A stretch of DNA of 64,000 nt from Melieria omissa (taxonomy: Eukaryota > Arthropoda > Insecta > Diptera > Ulidiidae), in assembly GCA_963971225.1 (NCBI GenBank), contig OZ020267.1:36794989-36858988 (forward strand), in the 5' to 3' direction. Positions within the stretch are counted from its first letter, which is position 1, and every line of letters begins with the position of its first letter. The position numbers and the translations under genes are program-made. The notes beneath the pieces were generated by a model. That model searched no databases, had not been told where the DNA came from, and was given only the letters and a program-made list of their open reading frames with translations. Positions 1 to 9,960 of this stretch are shown here, in pieces.

Positions 1-54
1 AGCAGAACTTCTACTTCACACCGAGTGAAACAGAACTTCTACTTCACACCGAGT
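1..54. repeat. two direct copies of a ~28-bp unit
   Basis: The phrase cttctacttcacaccgagtg occurs twice in the first 54 bases, about 29 bases apart. It may be the edge of a larger tandem array cut by the window boundary. No coding meaning is seen. Confidence 0.6.
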
Positions 55-221
55 GTATCACGAGTTAAATAAATATCGAAAAAAACATGTGTTAAATGTG
101 CGTTTTTTTAGATTAATGTTGTTGTAATGCTTGAAATGCAGCCCAGATTCCACACAAAATACCAAAAACAAACATCAGCTACTCAGATCGTGCAAAACAA
201 AACACCGTATGCTTGAAAATG

Positions 222-415
222 TTCTACTTCAGTGCTTCACTTCAGTCTTGTTCTACTTCAGTGTTGTTCTACTTCCGTGTTGTTCCACTGCAGTATTGTT
301 CTATGTTACTTCAGTGTTGTTCTACTTCAGTGTTGTTCTACTTCAGTGTTGTTCTACTTCAGTGTTGTGCTACTTCAATGTTGTTCTACTTCAATGTTGT
401 TCTATACTTCAAAAG
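222..415. repeat. 16-bp minisatellite
   Basis: About a dozen imperfect copies of ttctacttcagtgttg lie head to tail. Because 16 is not a multiple of 3, all three forward frames stay open with the same Leu/Cys/Ser/Phe-rich repeat. The apparent ORFs here are therefore by-products of the repeat, not genes. Confidence 0.9.
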
Positions 416-671
416 CTTTCTTCACTGCAGTACTTGTTTTGTAGTGAAAGTGGAGAAGAGCGACAGTATTTGAAAGCACAGCGATGGCTTACAAGCCATT
501 TTTATAGTGCTTGCGCCGCTCTTTACTCAGTACAAAGGCGCACCGAGCATTTCATTTTTGGGAAGTTCCGTACACAACTTTTGAACCCAATACCATTTAA
601 AATCATATTTTTCGATCAGTGACGCACATAGGGGGATTTTCGGGGTTCGAACCCCTTCAAATATATATATA

Positions 672-832
672 TGAAGCCTGTGTGTTGGTTTGAAGTTCTT
701 TTATTTCTTGTCAAGTAAAATTGGGGTTACAAAACGTGGTTCCTGACCGAATCGCGTGATGGCGAATGAGAAGGGCAGCCAACGTGGGAGTGACGTCAGC
801 AGAGTTGCATTTGGCTGCATGTGGTTGCCACA
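672..832 (-). repeat. 3' LTR of the gypsy element
   Basis: The LTR is 161 bp, begins TG and ends CA, and matches 4742-4902 except at base 692. On the minus strand it carries AATAAA (complement of 700-705), a candidate polyadenylation signal. The sequence just inside it (complement of about 833-846) is purine-rich, as expected of a polypurine tract. Confidence 0.95.
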
Positions 833-866
833 TGGCTCCCCTTCCCGAAGAAAAAAAAAAATTTGT

Positions 867-2060
867 TTAAGCTGCAAAACGTACGACCTTTTTGGGTTTC
901 GAAGCTGTACCGCTCTCTTCCCTCGTCGCAGCGCTATTGACGCATCCCGGGCTGTCTACAATGTTCATTTCTACGTACGCAGGCTTCAGTCGATCGACGG
1001 AAACGTTACAGGCCTTTCCGTTGAGGAGGATTGTGAAGTACTTGCTATGCCTGTTTAAGACTTTATAGGGTCCGTCATATGGGTGTGAGAATGAAGGTCC
1101 TATTTGCCCGCGGCGGACGAAGACGTGGCTGGTGTGTTTCAAATCCTTGAATTTAAAAACAGGATGTTTTGCGTGGCGCGACATCCGTTCAGGGGTCAAG
1201 CCGTGGAATTGATTTCGTAAAATTTGTACCAGGTCGGGTGCGTTAGTTTCTTGTGCGGAGGGAGCGAGGAACTCTCCAGGTAAACGAATTGTTTCGCCGT
1301 AAACTAGTTCGGATGGAGTAGCGTTGATATCTTCTTTCCAAGACGATCGCAAGCCTAGCAAAACGGCCGGCAGGGCGTCGTACCATGATTCGTTGTGGCA
1401 GAACAACGCCGCCTTGAGCTGTCGATGAAGCCTTTCAACAAGGCCATTTGCCTGTGGGTGATACGCTGTGGTTGTGATATGCTTTGAACCCAAGAGCTCA
1501 TTAAGTTTTTTGAAAATCTCTGACTGGAATTGTACACCCTGGTCCGAAGTGATCTTAGCTGGTATACCGTATCGAGCGATCCAATTAAGCATGAACGCAC
1601 GCGCGACCGTGTCTGCCCTTGCATCTTCCAGGGGGATTGCTTCGGGAAAACGCGTAAATCGATCGATGATTGTGAGACATTGTCGACATCCTCTTGACGG
1701 GGGCAGCGTTACTAAGTCGATGTGGATGTGCTGGAAGCGTTGGGTTGGGGGTTGGAAATTTTCAATTGGGGAGACGTTATGCCTGGTGATTTTATTGCGT
1801 TGGCAGGGAATGCATGTTTTGGCCCAGTTGCGGCAGTCTTTGTTAATAGATGGCCACACGTAGCGCTCCGCAACGAGCTTCCTCGAACCGCGTTGTCCGG
1901 GGTGAGAAAGCGAGTGAAGTGAATGGAAAACTTGCTTTCTTAAGGCTTTCGGTACGTAAGGGCGTGTTCTCCCAGTTGAGACATCACAGTATATTGTAAT
2001 ATTTGAATCCTTGTACAGAACGCGTTGGAGGTTTAATGAGCAGCTTGGATTCTTGAGCAA
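867..2060 (-). pseudogene. integrase part of pol, cut off by an upstream stop
   Basis: About 397 codons encode a retroviral-type integrase, which inserts the cDNA. The zinc-binding part shows H49 and H53 followed by C83 and C86. The catalytic triad reads D115 (HIHIDLV), D173 (TSDQG) and E209 (LVERLHR), giving the D-x57-D-x35-E spacing typical of Ty3/gypsy. The region is in the same reading frame as the protease-RT-RNase H part, but a TAA at 2070-2072 separates them, with only three codons between that stop and this open stretch. There is no good separate start codon, so this is best read as the downstream half of an interrupted pol. The frame ends at 867, just before the polypurine tract. Confidence 0.88.
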
Positions 2061-2069
2061 GCTTTGAAG

Positions 2070-3971
2070 TTAGTCGTCGTTTTCCTGTTGAGAGGCGAGT
2101 TCGTTGAGTGAGATCGCGGATGATATGGCGTCAAGGCGGGACAAGGTGTCTGCCACGATGTTATCGCTGCCTGCGATGTGTTTAATTTCAGTTGAGAACT
2201 GTCCGATGAAATCTAATCTGCGAAATTGCCACGGTGAGGCTTTGTCTAGTCGCTGCTTGAACGCATGAATCAACGGCTTGTGATCTGTGTAAATTGTAAT
2301 ATGCCTACCTTCGAAAACGTGCCTGAAGTGTTTGATTGCTTCGTATATTGCGTGCAGCTCTCGATCGTATGTTGATAACTCAGACGAACGTTCGGTTAGC
2401 TTTTTGCTGAAAAATGCTAGTGGTTGCCAAGCATTTTTAATTCTTTGCTGTAGGACAGCACCTACTGCATGCTGGGATGCGTCAGTGAAGATTGCCCATT
2501 CAGTGTCGCTTTTAGGGTGTGCCAGGTGCGTCGCATTTGCTAGCGCTTGCTTACAACGCACGAATGCCGACTCCAGTTCGGTTGTCCAGACGACGGGGTG
2601 TGTGCTTTTGATGGTTGGCCCTTCCAACAGTTTGTTGAACGGGGCTAGCAGCTGCGCAGCATTTTTTATGAATTTTCGGTAGAAGTTAATAGTACCTAGG
2701 AAGGAACGCAATGTTTTTATTGTCGATGGTTTTGGATATTCTAAAATTGCTGAGACTCTTTCCGCCAATGGTTTAATACCTGAGTTGGAGACGGTATGTC
2801 CCAAAAATGTTACCTCCTTTTGTGCAAGTGTCGTTTTTGACGCATTTATCGTAAGGCCTACCTCTTGAAGACGGTTAAACAAAATTCGTAAATGTTCCAT
2901 GTGTTGACTTTCATTGTCCGATGCTACGAGTATATCGTCGATGTACGTATATGCGAATGGCAAATCTCGGGTGGTTTCATCCATGAAACGTTGGAACGTT
3001 TGCGCCGCGTTTCGAAGCCCAAAGGTCATGAACGGGAACTCGAAGAGTCCAAACGGTGTTATTATGGCCGTTTTCTGAACGTCTTCTGGTGCGACGGGTA
3101 TTTGATTAAAAGCACGCACGAGGTCGATGGTTGAAAATACGGTTTTCCCATGTAGATTAGCGACGAAATCCTCTAGATATCTTACAGGGTACCTATCTGG
3201 TATTGTGCGGTCGTTTAGGCGCCGGTAGTCTCCGCAGGGTCGCCAGTCGCCCGATTTCTTTGGAGCTAGGTGTAGTGGTGAGGACCATGGGCTGTTAGAT
3301 CGCCGAGCAATCCCAAGTGTGGTCATTTTTTCAAACTCAGCCTTGGCGATTGCAAGTCTGTCGGGTGCCAGCCTTCGCGCCTTACTTGTGACAGGTGGTC
3401 CCTCTGTGGTCTTAATGAAGTGTTGAGTTTTATGCTTGGCGTTCTTCAACGCCCCGCTTGGTTTGGTTATTTCTGGGAATTGCGAGAGTAGTTTCCAGAA
3501 TGGAGATGATTCGTTGAGTTGCATGGTCTTTACGGAGCAAGAAGTAACAAAAAGAGTTGTCCCGCTGGAATAAAGCTGGGTGTGTTGGTCAATTATACGT
3601 TTGTGTTTTAGATCGACGACAAGCCCGAAATGGCTTAAAAAGTCAGCGCCTATGATTGGGCGTGAAACATCTGCTAGAACGAAACGCCAAGTCAAATCCC
3701 TGCGTAGCCCGAAGTTCGGTGTTTGGACAGTGCAGCCGTATGTGTTAATCACGGTACCATTAGCTGCGTACAGTTGATAGCCGATGGACTTCCCTGCGCA
3801 CGTTGACTTGTCGTATGGAAAAACGGAGAGGTCAGAGCCTGTATCAATCAAAAATTGGATGCCTGTTGTCAGGTCTTTTATGAAGAGGCGGCATGAGGTT
3901 GTGGGAGAGTCGTGTGCCGCTCCTAGCGACTCTCGTTGGGGTTTTCCTGAAATCTGCACCCGGTGGTACAC
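2070..3971 (-). CDS. pol: protease, reverse transcriptase, RNase H (premature stop)
   Basis: The 633-codon open region encodes an aspartic protease (DTGSD at residues 43-47), a Ty3/gypsy reverse transcriptase (YIDD at 343-346; FATIDL-type motif as [11 protein letters not shown] near 278-288) and RNase H (TDAS near 496-499, then YDRELHAI and YTDHKPL). It would copy the element's RNA into DNA in the cytoplasm. The frame overlaps the end of gag and lies -1 relative to it, consistent with gag-pol synthesis by -1 ribosomal frameshifting. The leftmost methionine is therefore not necessarily a real start. The frame ends in TAA at 2070-2072, before the integrase that continues in the same frame. I read this as a disabling mutation. 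A purposeful stop with readthrough is possible but unsupported. Confidence 0.92.
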   Translation of the reverse strand: MYHRVQISGKPQRESLGAAHDSPTTSCRLFIKDLTTGIQFLIDTGSDLSVFPYDKSTCAGKSIGYQLYAANGTVINTYGCTVQTPNFGLRRDLTWRFVLADVSRPIIGADFLSHFGLVVDLKHKRIIDQHTQLYSSGTTLFVTSCSVKTMQLNESSPFWKLLSQFPEITKPSGALKNAKHKTQHFIKTTEGPPVTSKARRLAPDRLAIAKAEFEKMTTLGIARRSNSPWSSPLHLAPKKSGDWRPCGDYRRLNDRTIPDRYPVRYLEDFVANLHGKTVFSTIDLVRAFNQIPVAPEDVQKTAIITPFGLFEFPFMTFGLRNAAQTFQRFMDETTRDLPFAYTYIDDILVASDNESQHMEHLRILFNRLQEVGLTINASKTTLAQKEVTFLGHTVSNSGIKPLAERVSAILEYPKPSTIKTLRSFLGTINFYRKFIKNAAQLLAPFNKLLEGPTIKSTHPVVWTTELESAFVRCKQALANATHLAHPKSDTEWAIFTDASQHAVGAVLQQRIKNAWQPLAFFSKKLTERSSELSTYDRELHAIYEAIKHFRHVFEGRHITIYTDHKPLIHAFKQRLDKASPWQFRRLDFIGQFSTEIKHIAGSDNIVADTLSRLDAISSAISLNELASQQENDD

Positions 3972-4711
3972 TTATGGGCGTTCTGCCCGAATTTTGCGTG
4001 GTACCAGCACATCCCCGTTGATGGTGAAATGGATGGCGTGCGCGGTCGGCTGCGAGACCTGCGCGTGTATCGAGGGGATGTTGAACGCTCGCGGTTATGT
4101 GCTATAATTGCTGAAAGTTCGGCTAAATTTTTTGCTAAAGTTGCTACCTGCGCTTCAATGCTTGAGATCCCTGCTACTCCGTGCGGGGTGAGGACTTCGT
4201 GCAGTTTGTCTGCTGCTGCTGCAAGTTTGTTGAGGTCAGCTTGATCTTGAATGACAAGACAAGCTCGCGTTTGGGGTGGTAGGTGCGACAGCCAACGAGC
4301 TTTAAGCACTTCTTCGTCGATGTCTGGAACTAGGCTGCGCAGGTGTCGCAGGTGTTGTGATGGCATTTTGTCGCCGAGATTTTCGCTGTCTAAGAGTTGA
4401 AGAAGGTTTGCTTCTTTGGACTTGGAAAAACGAGCGATGAGGGCTTCCTTAAGCGTCCGATAGGCATTTGCAGTTGGAGGTGATAGTATTACGTCCTCCA
4501 CCATAGAGGCTGACCGTGTGTCAATCAGGGGTACTGCGATATGGAATTGGTCGATGTCCGCCGTTATGTTGCGAATTCGAAATTGTGATTCCAGTTGTGC
4601 GAACCAGAGTGCCGGTTTTTCGCTGCTGAATGCCGGTGCTTTGATGTTAATTTCACGAGCAATGTGAATGTTCGATTGCGATGGAGCGTTGATTGACTCG
4701 TCCAGAGACAT
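3923..4711 (-). CDS. gag-like protein with CHCC zinc motif
   Basis: A 262-codon gag starts at the ATG at 4709-4711 (MSLDES). The open frame extends further up into the primer site but has no ATG there. The central region resembles the gypsy capsid ([12 protein letters not shown] near residue 33, typical of retrotransposon gag). Near the C-terminus lies [18 protein letters not shown], which fits C-x2-H-x9-C-x3-C, the CHCC arrangement described for CsRn1 elements in place of the common CCHC knuckle. A basic Arg/Ser-rich stretch precedes it. The product should coat the element's RNA. The gene ends with TAG at 3923-3925 and overlaps pol by about 45 nt in a different frame. Confidence 0.88.
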   Translation of the reverse strand: MSLDESINAPSQSNIHIAREINIKAPAFSSEKPALWFAQLESQFRIRNITADIDQFHIAVPLIDTRSASMVEDVILSPPTANAYRTLKEALIARFSKSKEANLLQLLDSENLGDKMPSQHLRHLRSLVPDIDEEVLKARWLSHLPPQTRACLVIQDQADLNKLAAAADKLHEVLTPHGVAGISSIEAQVATLAKNLAELSAIIAHNRERSTSPRYTRRSRSRPRTPSISPSTGMCWYHAKFGQNAHKCTTGCRFQENPNESR

Positions 4712-4727
4712 TTTGGTTGCTGTGTAT

Positions 4728-4740
4728 GTCGGGGTCACCA
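4728..4740 (-). other. primer binding site, tRNA-Trp type
   Basis: On the minus strand TGGTGACCCCGAC starts one base after the 5' LTR. It is complementary to the 3' end of insect tRNA-Trp including CCA. CsRn1-clade elements prime reverse transcription from this tRNA. Confidence 0.85.
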
Positions 4741-4741
4741 A

Positions 4742-4902
4742 TGAAGCCTGTGTGTTGGTTTAAAGTTCTTTTATTTCTTGTCAAGTAAAATTGGGGTTAC
4801 AAAACGTGGTTCCTGACCGAATCGCGTGATGGCGAATGAGAAGGGCAGCCAACGTGGGAGTGACGTCAGCAGAGTTGCATTTGGCTGCATGTGGTTGCCA
4901 CA
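4742..4902 (-). repeat. 5' LTR of the gypsy element
   Basis: This 161-bp LTR is identical to 672-832 except at base 4762. In the element's orientation it lies upstream of gag and would hold the promoter and transcription start. I could not point to a convincing TATA box. Confidence 0.95.
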
Positions 4903-5565
4903 TATATATCGCACATCCACATACAAAAGTGACACACTCAAAATTTTTGATTTTTCAGGAAAGGCAAAAAACTGTTTTTGAGTTAAATAAAATTTTTTTT
5001 TAGATAACGTATGGACAGTTGAGTAAAAAATCCCTACGATTATGCTTTAGGATATGTTACAAAGATTTTTTTTTTTAATTTTACACTAAAAAATCGAAAA
5101 TTTGGAGTTGTGACTTTTTTATGCTATTTTAATTCAATAATTACCGAATTATTTCAAGTTATGCCACTTTTTCTGAATTTAATAATTATAAATGACAGTT
5201 AAAAAGTCGAAAGAAAAATTTTGAAAATTCGAAATTAATTTTTTTATTTGAAAATATTTACTAAAATTGTCACAACTTTATTTAAAATTAACTTCAACAA
5301 AAATTTATTTCGTCAAAAGTGTCAAAATTTGAATTAGGAGTCTTTTGCATTGAGCTGCAGCGAACAAATAGCATCAAACTTCTTGACATGAAGAGAGTAT
5401 TTAACTTAACTACTTAACTGTATTTTAGCAACAGTTAACAATAACAAAATATACTGAACTTTTGCTGATTGGTAGATTTATGTATTGTGCACAATATTAA
5501 CACATAAAGCCGGAAATTAAAAATTTGGAGCTGTGCCACTTTTAAAGTGGGTAAGCGATATATAC
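4903..5565. other. AT-rich gene-less stretch
   Basis: Very AT-rich DNA with long A and T runs and no sustained reading frame, terminal repeat or recognisable motif. Confidence 0.7.
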
Positions 5566-5724
5566 GGCAGCCGCCGTGGCTCAGTTGGTTAGTGCGCGGT
5601 CCAGCGAGTCGCATGCAGAGCGACGCAAGATCGAATACTGCATGTAGTAACACCTAAAAAAAATAACGGGAAACTCGTTTTCTCTTTCGGTGGCTGTCCT
5701 CTCAGCTGGAAATAGCAAACCTCC
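5566..5724 (+). mobile_element. tRNA-derived SINE, truncated by a mariner
   Basis: It begins GGCAGCCGCCGTGGCTCAG, a tRNA-like head with a pol III A box (TGGCTCAGTTGG, 5577-5588) and a degenerate B box (AGATCGAATAC, about 5628-5638). The body (ctttcggtggctgtcctctc and ggaaatagcaaacctc) matches the reverse complement of the copy at 24185-24504. The match stops where the mariner at 5725 begins, so the mariner probably inserted into or beside it. Confidence 0.75.
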
Positions 5725-6273
5725 TTGGGTGTACAAGTAGAAAACCGCCGTTTTTTTTCATAATATCATTCCCAAGCTTTTCAGGCGAAGGGAAATGGAT
5801 TGCTGAGTCACACCCAAAGACTCCGCGAGTTCTTGTTGCGTCTGACAAGAATCTTCATCCAACAGAGTCTCCAAAGCTGCATCTTCAAACTTTTTCACGG
5901 GACCCGGCCGATCCTTGTCTTTCACGTCATAATCACCAATTTTAAATTTCACGAACCATTCTCGACACGTTCTTTCACTGATACACGACTCACTATAAGT
6001 TGCTACAATCATTCGAAGCGCTTCAGCTGCAGATTTTTTCGAATGAAACGCGAAAAGCAAAATCTCCCGCAAATGACGCTTATTCGGTTCAAATTTCGAC
6101 ATCTTCACGCACCAACAAAAAAATGGACAATAAGAATAAACAAGCGAGATGATGTGGAGTTGTTAACCGATATCTTAGCTTGCCATGTGATGTTTCTGAT
6201 CGGAATTCTCTCACCGATTTCCAAAGGTGGCACCACCCAGTGGAAAACGGCGATTTTCTACTTGTACACCTGA
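5725..6273 (-). mobile_element. internally deleted mariner element
   Basis: The element is 549 bp. Its right end (complement of 6244-6273) reads TCAGGTGTACAAGTAG, followed by TA at 6274-6275. The left end reads TTGGGTGTACAAGTAG, so its outer bases have decayed. Both arms continue into CGCCGTTTT. A full mariner is about 1.3 kb, so the part coding for the catalytic domain is gone. It can at best be mobilised in trans. Confidence 0.85.
5758..6102 (-). pseudogene. mariner transposase N-terminus
   Basis: The ATG at 6100-6102 opens about 115 codons (MSKFEPNKRHLREIL...) that match the N-terminal helix-turn-helix DNA-binding part of mariner transposases, including SERTCREWFVKFKIGDYDV and LDEDSCQTQQELAESLGV. 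The frame stops at 5758 next to the terminal repeat. The DD34D catalytic core is absent, so a product could bind terminal repeats but not cut. Confidence 0.85.
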
Positions 6274-6275
6274 TA

Positions 6276-8240
6276 TTATTCAATTAAACGATATATACAA
6301 AAATTACTGATGCAAACTATGGGTTCAAATGGAATTAAGCTCAAAAGCCCCTCCTCTGTGCCAATCCTCTGTGGGCCTCTGCTTGCAACCAACAATTTTT
6401 TTGTAACAGCTATTTGGAGAGGATGTTTAAACCTTCAAGACCCAAGCACCCACAAATTGTAAGCAAACGCTCACTTCGTTCCATTGTCTTTTTGGCCAAC
6501 CTTTCCATCTTTCCCAGACAATCAGACATGACTATAGAATGTCATAGCCAAAGTTATTACTTTCCAAAAATTCTGCTAATCAGAATTGTTTGGAAAAGTA
6601 CCTAAACGTCACCAATTTTAAAAGGAAGATAGAAAATTTACTTACAACTTTCTTTATTGCTTCGCTCAACAACCCAAGAAGGCCTTTTTTCATGTAATTA
6701 AGATGTGAAAAAAGATTCAAGTAAAACAAAAAAGTTGTTGGGGAAATGTTTGTCGCTAAAATTGTATCATTAGGTTTCCCCTGCAAAACGTCATCACAAC
6801 GAATTTAAAACATTTAAGTAACTAATTAAAAAAATATACCCATTTTTGTTTAAGGTAATCAATCAATCATGGCAACTGTGGTCATACCGCCCCCCGATTT
6901 CTTCTATAACTTATTTTACATTAAATCTAAAGAACGATGAGTTGTAAATAAAGCCAACAGATCAGACCTTCAGTAAACAATATTCTCATTAAACAATGCC
7001 CTGAGTATATACTAAATGAACCGAGGTTTGCCTAAAATCGTAATCATTCATTAAAATTTTCTTGAATTTACAAAAATTTTAATTATCATCTTCATCAGCA
7101 GCAACAACAGCTGAACCTGTTCGTCAGTCATTGATAAATTGAAAACCCAAAATAAATGTTTGATAGCTCGTCAGCTGGCGTCGTACAATTTCCATTAAAA
7201 ACGCATATTCGCCAGATCATGAATTGTTTCACGCCACCAATTAGACAGAAGCACACAGACTTTCTAACGAATTTCGTTGCGGCTTCTGCTGCTGCCGTTG
7301 CTTTGACTGTGCTGGTTGCACATGGCGGTCATTATGTCTGTCATTGCGAACGCTTCAGATTGAGATCACAACGACAATCAGCGCCCTCATCATCGCATCG
7401 CTCCGCCACCGCTGTCGCCATCGCCATCATTGCCAGCTGCAGCATCAGCAACAGCAGCGCCGGCATGTGGAACATTTCAACCCACTCGCTGTGCGCGCAA
7501 TTCGGGCAAATTGCAAATTGCCAACAATTCACCATTTCACCATTTCACGATGCCGACCAGCCTATGACAAGCGCCCAGGCAGTGCGCTTGCCAACTGCCG
7601 GTTGACTGTGATGGGACCACCTTGCCTCTGTCTGCCTGTCTATTTTGGCCCACAATGCTTTCTAAGCTCAGACCGTAATCTGTCTGCTTGTTCTTTGGTA
7701 TCTCAGTCTGTGCACTGTTCTGATGTAAGTATGTGCCTAGTTATGTGCATGTTGTTGTTGTTGTTGTTTTCGTTGTTGTCACGAATTTGACATCATACCG
7801 CAGTCAGATTTCAAATATCGTTCACATCTCTCCGACCGCCAAGTTCCATTCAGCCTTGTGTGCGGATGCTTCTTGCATACTTCAAACTGGCTGACAGCCT
7901 CTGACTGGCTGCTTGGTTCGGCTTGGCTTGACTGACAGCTAATTCGAAATTGTAAAGCATGACTTGTTGGTGTTGTTGTTGTGTTATTGCTAATTTTGAG
8001 CATTGCGCGTCAGCGATTTTCGCTAATGACATTTTGCGGTGTCGGTGCTGTGGGCGACGAACTTCGCGCGCACCAAAACAAATACAAGAAACAATCGGTT
8101 TTAATCGACTGATTTGTACTCCACACAAGATTGTGTACCGCGTTCTATTTTGTGCGCTGATTGTACTAGCACGAATGAATAATGGGTTGGTGACGACTTA
8201 TATATATATATTCAGCCGATAACACTTCCTTATAAAGCAC
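6276..8240. other. gene-less stretch with trinucleotide-rich DNA
   Basis: 6276-7100 is AT-rich and shows nothing recognisable. 7100-8200 is rich in CAG/CAA and GTT triplets (for example gttgttgttgttgtt at 7752-7766), typical of fly non-coding DNA. The ORFs of up to 149 codons here have skewed Ser/Ala/His/Gln composition and no domain. Confidence 0.6.
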
Positions 8241-8279
8241 AATGGACTGAGGCTGTCTGACGCACAGAAAATTGCCAAA

Positions 8280-8563
8280 AGCAACACTTGGGTCAGCAAG
8301 CAGAGTTGCCGCTTTTGGTCTTTTCGGACGAAAATTGGTCATATTTTTTTACTTTAGTCCGCTGATCTGCTTAAAAGAATTTCGGTCCGTTTTGTGATTT
8401 GAATATCCTTTCATTAGTACAAAAAATGTATTAAAAAAAATAATTGTAATTTAAAAATTACGTCAAAGATCACGCAAATTATTAATTTGGTTGGTTGAGG
8501 TCGGATTTGGTCGGAAGTTTGATCGAAAAAAAAAATTCAAATGGCAACACTTGGGCCAGCAAG
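8280..8563. repeat. 20-bp direct repeats flanking an AT-rich insert
   Basis: The string gcaacacttgggtcagcaag near 8281-8301 recurs with one change near 8543-8563. The ~240 bp between them are AT-rich. This could be a decayed insertion with its target duplication, but no element type is recognisable. Confidence 0.4.
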
Positions 8564-8639
8564 TGAGCTTGTTGAGAGAATAAAAAGAAAAAGAGAGATG
8601 AACTTAGAATGAGATCTGTGGAGGGCACTACTCAACGCA

Positions 8640-9960
8640 ATACGATTTGTGATTGAATCGCAACAAGTCTTTGAAATCGACTGATGTGAGGTCATTGAGG
8701 AAGAGACAACTCAGAGCTGGAAAGTGAAAGAGTAGGTGGCGTAAATTTTTCTTGTTGTCTTTACTGATGTTTCAAAGGGCCCAAAAGACCATAGATATCC
8801 TTCTCAAGCCACATTTTATAGAAGACACAACCCAGAGCTGGGAGAGCTGGACAGTGACAGAGTAGGTGGCGTAAAGTCTTATTGTCTTCTTTACTGAGGT
8901 TTCAAAAGTCCGAAAGGACACAGGTATCCTTCTCAAGCCACATTTTAAAGAAGAGAGAACCCAGAGCTGGACAGTGACAGAGTTTACCGAGGTCTCAAAG
9001 GTCCGAACGGACACAGGTATCCTTCTCAAGCCACATTTTAGAGAAGAGACAACCCAGAGTTGGACAGTGACAGAGTTTACTGAGGTCTCAAAGGTCCGAA
9101 AGGACACAGGTATCCCTTTCAAGCCACATTTTAGGGAAGAGACAACCCAGAGCTGGACAGTGACAGAGTTTACTGAGGTTTCAAAGGTCCGAACGGACAC
9201 AGGTATCCTTCTCAAGCCACATTTTAGAGAAGAGACAACCCAGAGTTGGACAGTGACAGAGTTTACTGAGGTCTCAAAATTCCGAAAGGACAACAGGTAT
9301 CTTCCTCAAACCACATTTTATAGAAGAGACAGCCAAGAACTGGACAGTGACACAGTAGGAGGCGTCGTTTTTTTTCCTCTTTACTGAGGTTTTAAAGGTC
9401 CCAAAGCACGCGAGGTAACGTCCTGACGCCATATTTTATATAAGAGACCACCCATAGCTGGACAGATTAGGTGGCGTAAAGTCTTATTGTCTTCGTTAGT
9501 GAAGTTTCAAAGGTCCCAAAGGACGCCAGGTCCTCGTATATATAGAAGAGAACCCAGAACTGGACAGTGACACAACAGGTGGCATCGTGTTTTGTCCTTT
9601 TTACTGAGGTTCTAAAGGTCCCAAAGAACAAAAGGAAGTACTCTGCAAAATCTTCGGCCCTGCCCGTAAAGGCGACGACTATCGAATACAAACAAACAAC
9701 GATCTGTATGACATGGACGTAGCACAGCGAGTCAACATCCAGTGACTACGCTGGCTTGGACATGTCTCCCATATGAACTATGAAGCTCTGGCGAAAAAGG
9801 TGTTCGGCGCAGTAGAGGTCCTTGAAACATGCCAAAATTTTTCCATCTATCTCGACTGCGCGCTGAACAATGACACAGTCCAGTTCTTTTCCCTCACTAA
9901 TGTTTTAAAGCACAAGACCCCAAGTATCCTACTCACGCCATATTTTGTATTTTGTAGTCT
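8640..9960. repeat. tandem array, 93-bp and ~121-bp units
   Basis: The units contain ctcaagccacatttta, gaagagacaacccagag and tggacagtgacagag. From 8983 the period is exactly 93 (starts at 8983, 9076, 9169, 9262). Units on either side carry about 28 extra bases (taggtggcgtaaagtctta) and are about 121-129 bp long. Since 93 is divisible by 3, long repetitive ORFs stay open on both strands (173 and 137 codons). They have no domain and look incidental. Divergent units continue to about 9960 and are interrupted by a LINE fragment at 9640-9830. Confidence 0.9.
9640..9830 (+). pseudogene. LINE reverse transcriptase C-terminal relic
   Basis: One frame reads CKIFGPARKGDDYRIQTNN, then a stop, then LRWLGHVSHM. 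This pattern (IFGP...R-T-N-x-x-L-Y...LRWLGHV) is the conserved tail of many non-LTR retrotransposon polyproteins. It lies inside the 93/121-bp array, with repeat units on both sides. Confidence 0.65.

Larger units (their letters stand above)
672..4902 (-). mobile_element. CsRn1-type Ty3/gypsy LTR retrotransposon
   Basis: The element is 4231 bp, lies on the minus strand, and has two 161-bp LTRs that differ at one base (g692 against a4762). It is flanked by tata at 668-671 and 4903-4906, a plausible 4-bp target duplication inside an AT run. The order is 5' LTR, a primer site complementary to the 3' end of tRNA-Trp, gag with an unusual CHCC zinc motif, then protease, RT, RNase H and integrase, a purine-rich tract and the 3' LTR. 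The tRNA-Trp primer and the C-x2-H-x9-C-x3-C gag motif are hallmarks of the CsRn1 clade. No envelope gene is present. Near-identical LTRs imply a recent insertion, but a TAA stop inside pol makes this copy probably non-autonomous. Confidence 0.93.

Noticed and set aside
131..622. 163-codon ORF over the minisatellite
   Set aside because: All three frames carry the same repeat-derived peptide, there is no domain, and the ORF begins at a non-ATG codon.
672..4902. Endogenous retrovirus with env
   Set aside because: No env-like frame exists between integrase and the 3' LTR; the polypurine tract follows integrase almost directly.
8983..9354. CRISPR-like array
   Set aside because: Units are contiguous 93-bp tandem repeats without unique spacers, in a eukaryotic genome.
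8772..9387. Long ORFs on both strands over the 93-bp repeat, as a repeat protein
   Set aside because: Openness on both strands follows from a period divisible by three; neighbouring ~121-bp units break the frame.
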